Notes under the pieces: model-generated
Seen by the model: the letters and a program-made list of their open reading frames with translations, nothing else
Database searches by the model: none
Told to the model about the DNA's origin: nothing
Translations under genes and position numbers: made by a program
Assembly: GCA_013407085.1 (NCBI GenBank)
Contig: JACCGJ010020635.1
Location: 124,001 to 188,000, forward strand
From: Atriophallophorus winterbourni
Lineage: Eukaryota; Platyhelminthes; Trematoda; Plagiorchiida; Microphallidae
DNA length: 64,000 nucleotides
Direction: 5' to 3'
Part shown: in pieces, positions 22,369-32,981 of the stretch
Numbering within the stretch: position 1 is the first letter of the stretch
How the letters are laid out: each line of letters opens with the position of its first letter

Positions 22369-23005
22369 TATTAGTATATCATGAAGTCATATAGTATTCT
22401 CTGGATAACTGTCCATTCAAGTGTCAGGTTGCCAGACCTTAGATATGTTGTTACAAACCTTCATCGTAACCGTGCGTCTTTTGATCATTTTTACCATATT
22501 ACCATATCCTCAACCGTAATCTGCTTAGGTTAAACCCATTTATGCTTAAAAACATGCTTTGCCATAACGTTTTTATTATAAAAACAAAAAACGAAAAAAA
22601 ACGCTAAAAACGCCAAAAATATTGTTTTTTGTGATCTTTTTTATCGTTTATAGTGAATGTACTATTTTACAATGATAACCTCTCACCTTATTAGTATATC
22701 ATGAGGTCTTACAGTATTCTCTGGATAACTGGCCATTCAAGTGTCAGGTTGCCAGACCTTAGATATGTTGTTACAAACCTTCATCGTAACCGTGCGTCTT
22801 TTGATCATTTTTACCATATTACCATATCCTCAACCGTAATCTGCTTACATTAAACCCATTTATGCATAAAAACATGCTTTGCCATAACGTATTTATTATA
22901 AAAACAAAAAAGAAAAAAACGCTAAAAATGCCAAAAATATTGTTTTTTGTGATCTTTTTTATCGTTTATAATAAATGTACTATTTTACAATGATAACCTC
23001 TCACC
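22369..23005 (+). repeat. About 319-bp tandem duplication in the E6 3' UTR
   Basis: Two adjacent copies begin TTAGTATATCATGA at 22371 and 22691 and end ACAATGATAACCTCTCACC near 22687 and 23005. They differ by few substitutions and small indels. The duplication boundary falls at the CTCACC arm of the 3' UTR hairpin. Contains A-rich and T-rich tracts but no ORF. Confidence 0.88.
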
Positions 23006-23664
23006 ATGATGGTGAAGAGAATACTTTTAATTGTGTTCCAGTACATCCGACTCCGAAACCAACTCCGATACTGGTCCTTGCTTCTTCCGCGTAAGACTGA
23101 TTCTTCTACATGAACTGAAATCCATACTGGCAAACAGTTTTGGTTTCCCTTATTAGACAATTCTTCGACATTCCTGGATCGTACAACCGGCCCAAACCTC
23201 ATGCAATTTTAAACCACAATCTCCCCTTATCCCCTCCATTTTCTAATTTTTTCAATTTAACTTCGGATTTTTATGTGCTTTTCTTCAATCACACCCACCA
23301 ACATTCCGAAGAAGTCAATTTATATATATATGAAGGAACTTTCTTTATTTCGAAAATTTATTTTTACTGTGACATTTATATTTTCAAACGCACCATTTCC
23401 TTCATAACTTTTTATGTTATATTCTTTTTTTCAATCTCTGCTCCAGAATTAATTGCATCCTCTTCGTTTGATTATTTCGATGCAATCTAGATGAAACTTC
23501 ATTACTGTGTGACATTGCGCGAAAAAATTAACTTTCTTACCCTTGTAAATTTACCATCCTTTATTAAACGGAAAAATGTTTAAAAATTCCGCTTGAAAAG
23601 GTCATTTTACAATTTATTTATTTTGTACACATTGATAACCTGATCATGTTTTGCATGCCTTGGT

Positions 23665-25134
23665 TTACCAAGAATATAGTATTATTATTAATTTTATTAT
23701 TGTTATTATGAAGGTCAAACGATTCGCTACGAACGTTGAGAAACGACTAGTTCGATTGGTAATATAATACAAAACGGTCATCGAATCAGTCCAAAAGAAA
23801 ACGTTTTTGACAAGTTCACCAAAGGCGGATTTCAGAATCAGATATACACGTACCGCAAGTACAGCTGCCGCTAATTCCAACCTAGGAATCGATACCGCTT
23901 TCAATGGATTCACTCGAGATTTTGAAAATAATAGACGAACCGGTGACATGACCGAATCATTATACAAACGTCCATATGCAACAGCGCCATGGCCAGATTC
24001 CGAAGCATCGCTGAAAACGTGAAGACTCAAGGACGACATACTCTCATTCATTTCGCTAATGCGTCTTGGAATACGTAACTCCTTGATTGCATGCATGCTA
24101 CTGATCCACTTATCACACATTAGTTGAAGATCATCACACATCGTCTCGTCCCAACCCAAAGGTTTTCTGCAACAATTTTGTAGTGAAACCTTCCCAGGAA
24201 AAATCCAAGGACTCATGAGGCCAAGTGGGTCATACAACCCACTTACAACTGACAACAAACTCCGTTTCGTCGTTGGGCGTTTTGACAGATTCAGATCAAA
24301 CGCGAATTCGTCAGTGTCTGCATCCCACTTAACACCCAGCATCCTTTCGGTCGGAAGCTTATCTTGGCTAATAACTCGAACATTAGGTGCGCGTTCGTCC
24401 TCCGGCACATCTTCAAGTAAATTACGATCATTGGAAATCCATTTTGTCAAACGAAACCCTCCCATTCGTAACAATGCAGACAACTGCTTCACCAAGGATT
24501 TTGCTTCGAGTTCAGTAGGCACTGATATCAAACAGTCATCCACATAAAAAATTTTTGAAACATAGTCTCCGATTTTCTTTTCAAATAGATGCCCGAATTG
24601 CTCAACCGTTTTGCGCAGTGCGAACGTTGCGCAGAATGGAGACGACGTTGCACCAAAAGGATGAACCGTCATCCGAAACCTTTTAATGGGACCCGAAATG
24701 TCCTTTTTGTCCCACCAGAGAATTCGAAGAGCATCTCTATCATTCTCTGGCACCTTTACCTGTAAGAACATTTCTTCGATATCAGCGGCGACGGCATAGG
24801 CGTGTAAGCGGAAGCGTATCAACACGTCGATCAAATTTGTTGTCAGATTTGGTCCTTGAAGTAGGGCATCATTCAACGATACACCGTTGTGTTTAGCAGC
24901 ACAATCGAACACAATTCTAAGCTTCTCTGGTTTCTTAGGATTGAAAACAGGATGGTGAGGCAAATACCAAGCATGATTCTCATCTGCATTACTCGGAACG
25001 GTTTCGATATAACCAGTAGTCAAATGATGTGCCATTATCTTGTTGTAGCGTTCGAATAACGCACTGTCACGTTCGAATCGACGCCTCAAGTAGCCCAAGC
25101 GCTTTTCCGCTATCCAATAATTTGCGGTAAGTTA
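23665..25134 (-). CDS. BEL/Pao reverse transcriptase and RNase H
   Basis: The frame continues from Gag-protease after a single TAA (25132-25134): LTANYWIAEKRLGYLRRRF. RT motifs are LRIVFDCAAKHNGVSLND, AVAADIEEMFLQVKV, HPFGATSSPFCATFAL and the catalytic FYVDDCL. RNase H follows with LHVFSDASESGHGAVAYG, IPRLELAAAVLAV and FFWTDSMTVLYY. At 23708 the sequence passes into the tail of the LINE E6, so the last residues shown are not BEL. RT and most of RNase H are otherwise undamaged. Confidence 0.9.
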
Positions 25135-26913
25135 ACGTCTATCACCCCTCCATGGTAGCGGCACCTGGAAGTGACCGTCAATAAATTTTGATCGTTTTAC
25201 TAGAGAAAATGCTTCTTCATCCTCACGCGATCGTTCCTTGCCTTCTGTGGCAATATCCGCAAATTCAGTATTGTATAGCCTCCTGATACATTCATCGATG
25301 GACCCTTCATCCGTAGAAGAATTTAAACTGAAGACATTTTTCGAGTCTTGGCATGCCGGTCCTTGCAAAATCCAACCCAACAATGTTTTCGTTGCAAATG
25401 GACGGCGCCTGCCTCCTAATCGCTGTTCCAACGCCCAATGCGCTTCCGGAACGTTACATCCAATCAGCAAGGTTATTTCTTGTCCAACATTCTCCGAGAA
25501 TGTTAGATCCTTCAAATGATCATATCTTGCGATGATACTATTCGGGGAATTCATTGTTACTTCAGGTAACTTGGAAACCGTGTACGCTTCGGCAACATGA
25601 ATTACTTCATCCCCGTCAACGGAATGTACATTGAAACTCAATACTGAACTTTTCAATTTTCGATGCAAACCGAGCGAGGTTATCGACACATCAACTGCGA
25701 CACTAGGCATACCGAATTTCTCAACAAATCTTCGTGAGATCAGAGTGGTATCCGAGCCATTATCGAGTAACGCTACGACTGGAACAAGCCCCACAGGCGT
25801 GTCAATTTTCACCGTCAGGTAACCCAGGCTTACTGCTGGACTGAGAGCAGTAGCACTGTAATTAATAGTTTTTTGTTGCTCACTTATACGATTATAATGT
25901 AGAGACAAATGGTGACGTCTACCACACCCTTCGACGGAGCAAACAGTCGGCACCTTGCAGTCGCATGCTTTATGAGACCGGTTCAAGCAAACGTAGCACA
26001 TACCGTGTTGCTTAGCAATAGCCCATCTGTCTTTCACATCAGCCTTCAGATATGTAGGGCAGTTTTCTATTCGATGAGGTCCTTTACACTGGTAGCATTC
26101 TATTCGCATTGATGGGGAGTAACTTGTGGTCATGTACACTCTCCGTCCTTCGGACAATTTCAATTTCTCTGATGGCTTAGTCTCATTAATGAGCATGCCA
26201 AACCTGCTCCTGGCGATTCTCGCTTTGCGGGAGACAAACTCGGATAAACGTGCAAAGTCAACTTCTGACCCATCAGCGGCAATCGCATCTGCCAGGTCAG
26301 CCCATTGCTGTTGTAGTCCAGCCGGCAAACATTTGACCAATCCTTCCAAGGTGGTGACAGAGTTCAAGTCTGCTTCACAGCGCATTTGCTTTAAAGCAAT
26401 CTGACAACTTTCCATCTTCAAAGCAAGGTTTGACAGACTATCCGAATCGCTTCTTACTTTGGCTGCTTCACTCAACACCTCGGTCAATAACGAGCGTGCA
26501 ACGACATGAGGCAGGCCAAACATTTCCTGTAGGATGCTGCGTGCTCTTTTATACCCGTCTTCAGGCGACAGCATCACACAAGCATCAATCGCTTTTCGAG
26601 CATTGCCTCGGCAATAATACATAAGATATAGCAAACGCTGTCCGGAATCGCAAGTTTTCGATTCTATATAACACTCAAATTGCCGAATAAATTTCCAGTA
26701 ATCCACCGAATTGCCATCAAATGTAGATAACTCTACCCTAGGCAATGAAGCAACATCGTTGACGACCCTTTGTGACATCTTCACCGCTTCCGACTCAATA
26801 TGTCGATTAACCGGAACTTCAGCAACATAGTTGTCGTTGACACTGCATCCGCTCAAACGAGCTATCGTCTCCTTAGCAATCACTAAATCTCTCTCTAATT
26901 CGAGCTCACGCAC
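25132..26913 (-). CDS. BEL/Pao Gag and protease
   Basis: A 593-codon frame starts with a coiled-coil-like stretch (RELELERDLVIAKE), then a DUF1759-type Gag core (VELSTFDGNSVDYWKFIRQF and the region after), two zinc knuckle-like motifs (CYQCKGPHRIENCP and CYVCLNRSHKACDC), and a retropepsin with VVALLDNGSDTTLISRRF. It ends at a single TAA (25132-25134) after PLPWRGDRR; the same frame reopens into RT. In most BEL elements Gag and Pol form one ORF, so this TAA is probably a mutation. Confidence 0.9.
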   Translation of the reverse strand: MRELELERDLVIAKETIARLSGCSVNDNYVAEVPVNRHIESEAVKMSQRVVNDVASLPRVELSTFDGNSVDYWKFIRQFECYIESKTCDSGQRLLYLMYYCRGNARKAIDACVMLSPEDGYKRARSILQEMFGLPHVVARSLLTEVLSEAAKVRSDSDSLSNLALKMESCQIALKQMRCEADLNSVTTLEGLVKCLPAGLQQQWADLADAIAADGSEVDFARLSEFVSRKARIARSRFGMLINETKPSEKLKLSEGRRVYMTTSYSPSMRIECYQCKGPHRIENCPTYLKADVKDRWAIAKQHGMCYVCLNRSHKACDCKVPTVCSVEGCGRRHHLSLHYNRISEQQKTINYSATALSPAVSLGYLTVKIDTPVGLVPVVALLDNGSDTTLISRRFVEKFGMPSVAVDVSITSLGLHRKLKSSVLSFNVHSVDGDEVIHVAEAYTVSKLPEVTMNSPNSIIARYDHLKDLTFSENVGQEITLLIGCNVPEAHWALEQRLGGRRRPFATKTLLGWILQGPACQDSKNVFSLNSSTDEGSIDECIRRLYNTEFADIATEGKERSREDEEAFSLVKRSKFIDGHFQVPLPWRGDRR

Positions 26914-27056
26914 AGACGGCCCATGTTTGAGTCGAAATTAGGACTACCTCGAGATGATATACAAGAGCTACGCGAGGCGGAACCAACAGTGTCACTATCA
27001 CCATTACAGGCAAGCTTATCAGTAGTGTTCAGACGTTTCGATTTACGTGGCATTAT
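26895..27056 (-). pseudogene. BEL/Pao Gag N-terminus, out of frame
   Basis: The frame from an ATG at 27056 reads MPRKSKRL and about 50 more residues, which is the usual kind of BEL Gag start. It closes at 26895, overlapping by 19 bp the main Gag frame that is open from 26913. A 1-bp change near 26920 would account for the shift. Assignment rests on position and the basic start. Confidence 0.6.
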
Positions 27057-27286
27057 CAAAAATGGCGAAACAAAAAATAAAAAAGGCAAGAACGTCACCA
27101 ATGTTTGAACAGAAATGAGTAGATGTACGAGGGTCCAAGTTGATCCTCGTTCCGCTGGATTGGCGATCCAATTGACCGTATCCAATTAGGCAATTCGATT
27201 TGAGTGCTTCCCGTCAAGTTTGGGAAGAAAACGAATACTTCTCGTCCAGTTGGAGAAGAATCAAAATCCAGTTCCAAATTGAGTAC

Positions 27287-27797
27287 TGTAACGACCAATG
27301 TCGTTAGTTAACGCGTAGATCCCCCGTCCCTAGTTCGACAAATTCAGAACCACGATTTGGGTTTACTACGGTACTGTAATTAATGACAGTTACAATAATA
27401 ATGGTATACAAACCTCAATTATATCGGAACGCACCGGTACAATGGAGTCAAAACTCCAGCAATAATAGATTCAATGAAAATGACGACCTGACGCATAAAA
27501 ACTAGAAATAGTTAATTTACCAATGTTGTCGTCCAAATTTCTGTATCAAACAACAAATGACACACAAATTGGTGTCCAAATTGAAACAATAAAATGAGCC
27601 CAAATACCACGTGCAAAAATATGTGGAATTTAATGGCAGACAAGCAAAATCAATTAGTTCAACAAAACAAAAAATGTGTACAAGTGGATCGAACAGTATC
27701 AAAAATGTATACACAAATAGGTAAAACCGTGAAAAATTAAGAAAAAATCAATTTGTTTAAATAGAAAGGAATTTTACACCAATTTTTGTCATTTAAA
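27287..27797 (-). repeat. 5' LTR of BEL/Pao
   Basis: The intact 511-bp LTR matches both halves of 16725-17634. On the - strand it starts TTTAAATGAC (a change from the expected TGTAAATGAC seen in the other LTR) and ends GTTACA. ACCAT lies outside at 27798-27802. A stretch reading TTGGAACTGG about 9 nt inside on the - strand is a candidate primer-binding site. Confidence 0.9.
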
Positions 27798-27802
27798 ACC
27801 AT

Positions 27803-28330
27803 TAAACAATTTTTTATAATAATTATATACACAAACTTTATTTTATAATCCATATGTATCTCACACCATTTATAAACCATAAATGTAATCATTATACGAC
27901 ATTTTTAGAAACATATGGACTGAATTTTAAGCCTAAAAAACTGTCCAATGCACCCATCACGAATCCTCGAAGTTCCGACCTCTGTGTTGTTCGTTTTCTT
28001 GTCATCAATGCTAGATCAATTTTACCTGAAATCCATAAACTAAAATCTTACTTTTCTTATAAACCTGTAAACATTATTCTTATAACTGAATCCTGGACTC
28101 GTGATGATCCTTCTGAATCTAAACTCATCATACATAACTACCAGATATTTAGGAGGAAACGCACTCTTAAACGAAGTTGCGGTTGCCTTATTTATGTGCC
28201 TTCAAAATAAGAAGCAAATAGCATAGAATTTTCGAATTTAACGGAAATTGAAGATGCATTATGGAAAGAACTATCTATGCTAGATCTTTCAATAGGTTGC
28301 ATCTACTACCCACTAGGTTCAACTCTATCC
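27803..28330 (+). pseudogene. CR1-beta endonuclease fragment
   Basis: The + strand frame from 27854 encodes the beginning of a LINE endonuclease: VVRFLVINARSILPEIHKL, then ILITESWTRDDPSES. A stop at 28208-28210 is followed in frame by more endonuclease-like sequence up to IGCIYYPLGS. It matches the endonuclease of E6, where that part is cut off, so it shows what E6 lacks. It is broken off at about 28330, where an RTE-like element begins on the opposite strand. Confidence 0.7.
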
Positions 28331-28783
28331 AATCAACATACATTAACTGGTCGAAAACCTCTATTTTCCGCATATTCTCCACTCACACAGGCCATGTATC
28401 GCATCCATAAATGAGAACTGTGGAATCGCCGCTCTATGAACGCGCAGCTAAATAGAACACAACGTAGTCGCAAAAACGCCATGCGCGCAGGTTGTACACA
28501 AGTCGGTATCTCATCCTTGGCTTGGCCTAACGGTAGCACGGGCGAACCAAGGTGTTCACCATCTCCAAGTTCTCACCACCAATCTTGAGAGGCAGATGAG
28601 GTCCAGTGGCGGTGGTAAAATAATCAGTTTTGCGCGTGTTGATTCGTAGCCCCAGCATAAAAGCAATGAGCTGAGGCGTTACAGGGTCGTCCGTAGCGTT
28701 CCAGGTTCATCCCCCAAGATTAAGATGTCGTTGGCATACTCCAAATCGGCAATCGAGACGCTCGGACTCAGAATCACACCGGC

Positions 28784-29925
28784 TTAATCTGAAAACGCCT
28801 GCTCCATAGTCCAATCCATCGCGAAGTTTAATAGCACAAGGGACAAAGGGCACCCTTGCCGGACACCAGTCCTAATGGGGAACGCCGAGGACACCATTCC
28901 ATATGCGCGTACGCGGATCTGAGTAAATAAATAGTACGCTCGCATCATGCGCACAAGATTCTCTGGCATACCATCCGCCAGCATCACACTCCAAAGCCAA
29001 TCTCGGTCGACGAAATCCAAGGCGGCTTTGAAGTCGATGAAACAAACTGTTTTTGCCTGCTTATAACTGCAACAATGTTCCAGAATCCGACGCAATATAC
29101 ACAACTGGTCGACGCAGCCCCGACCTCGACGAAAACCGCCTTGGTTGACTCGTGTATGTATATCCCTCTCCTCCGTAAATCAGCATTAGAGAATCACTGC
29201 AAAAACCTTCGCGACGATGTCGATAAGACTGATGCCACGGTAGTTGTCACACAATGAGGCACTACCTTTCTCCAAGATGAGGATCAAGAGTGATGTGCCC
29301 CAGTCGAGTGGAAGCTCCTCTAGTTCCCATATCTTACGATGCAAATCATGCAGTGGTTCAATCAGAACGGAAGAACAGGCCTTGTACACCTCAGAGGGGA
29401 CGCCGTCTTCATCAGGGGACTTGTTGTTTCTTAGTCGGCCGATGGCTCCGACGATTACTTTGCGCGTTGGGTGATCGCAGGAAACAATATATGTATCGCA
29501 TGCTACAGCCGCTGTTAGTGCAGTCAGTGGCGCCGCCCGATTTAGCAACATTCTGAAATGCTCAGCCCATCGTTTCACTTTCTTGTCCGGTTCGCAAAGC
29601 GGTGAGCGGCTCAAATCGCAAAGTGGAGGTTTGGTAGAATTTCGTCGGCCGAAGAAACACGGATCAGTCGGAAGAGTGAGCCAAATTGGCCGCTACTCGA
29701 AGCATTCTCCATTTCTTTAGCTAAACATTCCCAATACGTGTTGCGATCGTGCCTGGCAGAACGCGTGGCTTGTCGTCTGAGGCTGCTGTGCGCTGACCAT
29801 CCCGAAAATCGCGCTTCGCGAGCTTTGTCAGATAACTTCAGGGTTCCCTCAGATAGCCAGTCTTTCTTTTTTCGGGAATTGATATCAAGCTCCGCTATCG
29901 AGGCTCGTTGTAACGCTGATTTCAT
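28784..29925 (-). pseudogene. RTE-like reverse transcriptase fragments
   Basis: Segment 29614-29186 holds DEDGVPSEVYKA and LCDNYRGISLIDIVAKVFAVIL; segment 29104-28784 holds TVCFIDFKAALDFVDRDWLW and PIRTGVRQGCPLSLVLLNFA. The upstream piece 29925-29611 is the usual basic linker with KKDWLSEGTLKLSDKAREAR. Frameshifts lie near 29190-29110. The catalytic box after 28784 is lost. Confidence 0.75.
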
Positions 29926-30186
29926 ATGATTTCATTGAGGGTCGACTGTAGCATTGGATTCGTCAGAAATCTCAAATTTAGTTAGCTCGGAGGCGAGATA
30001 ATTAGATAGAGCGAGGCGCTTTTAACTGTCATTCAAAGACGCTGTATTCATTCGTTTAGTGAAGCGGGGCCTCCGACAAGAGCTGAGGTGAATTTTGTTT
30101 CTCGCGTGCAGCAAGACGAGATCTGTACCGCTGGCGTTGCCAGTCTCCGCACCACGATAAGCCCTGCAGTCCTCAATAGATGAGTT

Positions 30187-30865
30187 CTAGCGCGAGCGAA
30201 CAAAAATATGATCCAGCTGGTGAACAGTGCGTCCGTCGTTGGTATACCATGTTAATAAGTGCCTCCTCGGATGCTGTAAGACGGTTAAAGCTGGCGAAAT
30301 TGAGCATGCGCTCACCATTTTCGCAAAGTGTTCCAAGACTGAACTTGCCAATAATCGGCTGAGTAGTAGCGTCCGGTGCGCTTGTACGGGCACTTCAGAC
30401 ACCAGCAATGATCAACATGCCGCGCCTAGGGATTTTATCTACGGCCTTTTGTAATTCTTAAAATGCGTCAGTGGGTATGGTAGGCGCGTAAACAGACAAA
30501 ACACTCAGCTTGACCGGTTTTCCACGGAAACGCATAACCAAAATTCGTAGTGAAATGGCTTCCCATAACATTAGGGCATTTTGGGCTTTCGCGTCAAGCG
30601 CAATCGCAATGCCATGTATCCCGGAGTTGTCAGTGTGTCCAGTGTGGTACAATCAGTAGGAGATGTCCCTTCCTGGAATCTTGATACGAATGCAGCCAGT
30701 GCCCGGGATTCTTACCTCCGACAAACAGCCTATACTCACGCCATAATTGCAGAGACTGCACATCGTGATGCATTGTCTACCGGGATCTAGAAGCGTTCTG
30801 CGATTCCAATATGAGATGAACAGCGGGGAGCGTGGGTTGAGGGACCCAGTTTGCCTGATGTTCAC
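30187..30865 (-). pseudogene. RTE-like endonuclease fragment
   Basis: Segment 30865-30653 has SYWNRRTLLDPGRQ and VSIGCLSEVRIPGTG, matching the start of RTE-type endonucleases. Segment 30652-30458 contains HGIAIALDAKAQNALMLWEA and LSVLSVYAPT. Segment 30408-30187 ends with a WYTNDGRTVHQLDHIFV stretch. Frame changes separate the three. Confidence 0.65.
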
Positions 30866-30944
30866 TTCAGCCGCTAAAAAGCACGAGGTGCGTCGCGTAC
30901 CGGGAACGCCGTAGCATTATCGATATTTTGTAATAGTTCGTGAG

Positions 30945-31455
30945 GCCAGAAGTATCTTGGGAATTTGGGTACAAAGCAGCGTCCCCAGCACTACTCGGCG
31001 TTTGTTCGAGTCAGCTTCTCTAGCCTTTGCACAACCAAGTGCGACCTGCAAGGCAGCAGGGAGTTGACAGAAAGAGGTGGTGTGCACCAACTAACCGTGT
31101 ACGAGACTCTGCACCAGATTTTTCCTCGGGGTTATCTCCCGAAGCCTTTCCTGCGATTGGGTATCCCGCAAGGCAGCGGAGTTTTAAAATCAGTGTTTTC
31201 CCTCCCCCTAGATGAAATGCCCTCCCAGGCTAACGAGCTTCATCTGCCCGAAGCAAACTGGTTTTCAGGCGACAGTCATTCGCCCTCGCCCCTTCTCCTG
31301 TTTCGTAGAAGCAGTTCCGCCGGGCTCGTGGATCCACCCATGCAGTCCAGAAGCTGGAGTTGGTTGTCAGAGGCTATTTGAGACGCACGACATATGGGAG
31401 CATTTTATAGACAATGGGAGCTTATCCCCACTGCCACCCCTGGCTATGACAACCT
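30945..31455 (-). repeat. Short interspersed repeat B, copy 1
   Basis: About 510 bp match the other B copies, from ATTTGGGTACAAAGC to GGCTATGACAACCTG. The tail-proximal block with TGCGACTATCTCC is absent, so the 3' end (taking the AAAGT tail as 3', - strand here) is truncated. Confidence 0.8.
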
Positions 31456-32220
31456 GAATATCTGGTAATTGGGTTCCATAAGTGTTGAATCAGGCTAGTC
31501 ATATCGGGTCCAGGTTTCAGTTATGAGAATAATGTCTACTGAGTTCGTAATAAGAAAATATTTCAGCATTTGGATTCCAGGGGTAATTGATTGGGCATTT
31601 ATAAGTAGAATACTAACACAAGAAGGAACGAGATTAGAAGAATCGGAAGTAAGCCTTAACTCAAATTTAGAGCAATTAATATTTAATTTATTAATTTAAA
31701 AAAAATGGGCATGGTCATAAAAAGGTGTATGCGGCACGAGTTGGGATGTGTATCGGTTATAAAATAGAGTCATATAATTAGAGTACTAAAATGGTTGAGT
31801 ATAATGACCAGGGGAGTAAGAGGAGGGTCTATGAAGCCAGGTGTAGTCAATGGGGGACTGGTTATACTGTGTAGGTGGTATTGTATTTGAGTACGGTAAC
31901 TGATATCATGCGTGCGCGAATTATTATTATTTACCAACGTCATTTGTTGGTTTAGGGGCTTCCTGAGTGTGGTGCTTCTAAATAAGCTAGGATTTAGGAA
32001 AAGAGCATGTGTCTGTCTAAATGTAAGTAAGGGGAATGGACGCTTATAGCGCGGCGGTGTTCTGTGAACTATGTCGGTGTGTGCAGGTGCTGAAGCTTGG
32101 CTTATTACAGGTGTAGCAACTACGGGTGAATCACACTGTATACACTCAGATGTATCAGAAGGAGATTAGTTTGTGGGTATATTGATAATTTTGCGCTTCT
32201 TACGACCGAAACTCCTCTGC
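31456..32220. other. Unassigned stretch
   Basis: Nothing recognisable as a gene or as a repeat shared with the rest of the window. A-rich tract near 31690-31710. Confidence 0.35.
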
Positions 32221-32367
32221 TTTGTGTTTCAGGTCAGGCCTCATAGTAACATCAGAAAATCTACTTATGGATTTCGAAATATTTCTATTCTCTAATATAT
32301 ATGAAACGGAAGATTTGTCAGTGAATTTTATAAGTATCGAAGTTAGTTATTTTTTGCTGTTTTTTTG

Positions 32368-32829
32368 TCAACGGACAAAAGCAGCACAATCTGTCGGAAT
32401 AACATATGAAGTGACAAAAGATCTTTTCAAGTCATTTAAAGGATAATTATCAGCTACAATAAATAAAATGATATTCGGAGAACGTGTTTCTCTTCGAGTA
32501 ATTTCAGTGCATTGACTTTCTACAAATTTATTGGCTTGTATAAGGATATCATGATCAATAATGTAATTGGGCTTCAAAGGATATAATAACGGTTTAAGAG
32601 AATCAAATAAAGTCTGAGAAAATGTTATTTGGTTACGTAGACTTGATAGTTCAGATTCTAATTTTTTTGATTTATATAAGATTAAAGAAGTGCAATTTCT
32701 TGTTTGAGGAATTTTACGAATTTTAATTCGGAGAGAGATGGCTGTTTTAGGATGCATTATGTATATTATATCAGTTCCGTTATGTAGCGTATAGAAGAAA
32801 AAGATATATGGAAACGTAATTGGGAACAC
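32368..32829 (-). pseudogene. Possible LINE ORF1 fragment
   Basis: A 153-codon frame encodes a helical segment (YKSKKLESELSSLRNQI) followed by NIILFIVADNYPLNDLKRSF and a short basic end. Coiled coil followed by this kind of RNA-binding-like core is typical of LINE ORF1 proteins. It may belong to CR1-beta, whose 3' part starts at 32982 on the opposite strand. The assignment is by resemblance only. Confidence 0.4.
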
Positions 32830-32872
32830 GTACCGTATTCAAGCGCGCGGTTAGAAGGTTTTCTAAGTATGG

Positions 32873-32978
32873 TTGTATTATAGTATATTATAGTAGTATA
32901 GTAGTAGTATAGCAGTATTGTATAGTTGCATAGTAGTAGTAGTATATTAGTATAGTAGTAGTAGTATAAGATTATAGT
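32873..32978. repeat. TAG/GTA-type simple repeat
   Basis: About 100 bp of imperfect TATAGTAGTAG units, separating a - strand LINE-like fragment from a + strand CR1-beta 3' end. Confidence 0.8.
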
Positions 32979-32981
32979 AGT

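Larger units (their letters stand above)
19633..23708 (+). mobile_element. CR1-beta LINE (E6) inserted in BEL RNase H
   Basis: A + strand LINE splits the BEL RNase H region. The BEL frame reads ANRLTF at 23710 and resumes LFREHEHT at about 19632. E6 is truncated in the endonuclease and has a long 3' UTR with a 319-bp tandem duplication, then ends in a TTA-rich tail (23680-23708). Its RT differs clearly from CR1-alpha; related pieces lie at 27803-28330 and 32982-33840. Clade assignment is inferred from RT style and domain order. Confidence 0.88.
16720..27802 (-). mobile_element. BEL/Pao LTR retrotransposon carrying two nested LINE insertions
   Basis: LTRs at 16725-17634 (3' LTR, enlarged by a LINE insertion) and 27287-27797 (5' LTR, 511 bp) bound an 11-kb region read on the - strand. 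Target duplication is ACCAT (16720-16724 and 27798-27802). Internal order is Gag with zinc knuckles, protease, RT, RNase H, integrase and DUF5641-like end. Pol keeps one frame apart from three stop codons and the LINE insertion at 19633-23708. A guanine-rich GGCGGGCGG adjoins the 3' LTR as polypurine tract. Confidence 0.93.
28331..30870 (-). mobile_element. RTE-like LINE copy, degenerate
   Basis: Read on the - strand, an endonuclease-like region (30865-30187), a linker (29925-29611), RT (29614-28784) and the C-terminal end (28539-28333) are in the order of RTE-type elements. All parts are in different frames. The RT style (VDRDWLWSVMLADGMPENLV) is that of trematode RTE-like LINEs. The 5' side borders short repeat B at about 30945; the 3' side borders the CR1-beta fragment. 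Confidence 0.75.
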
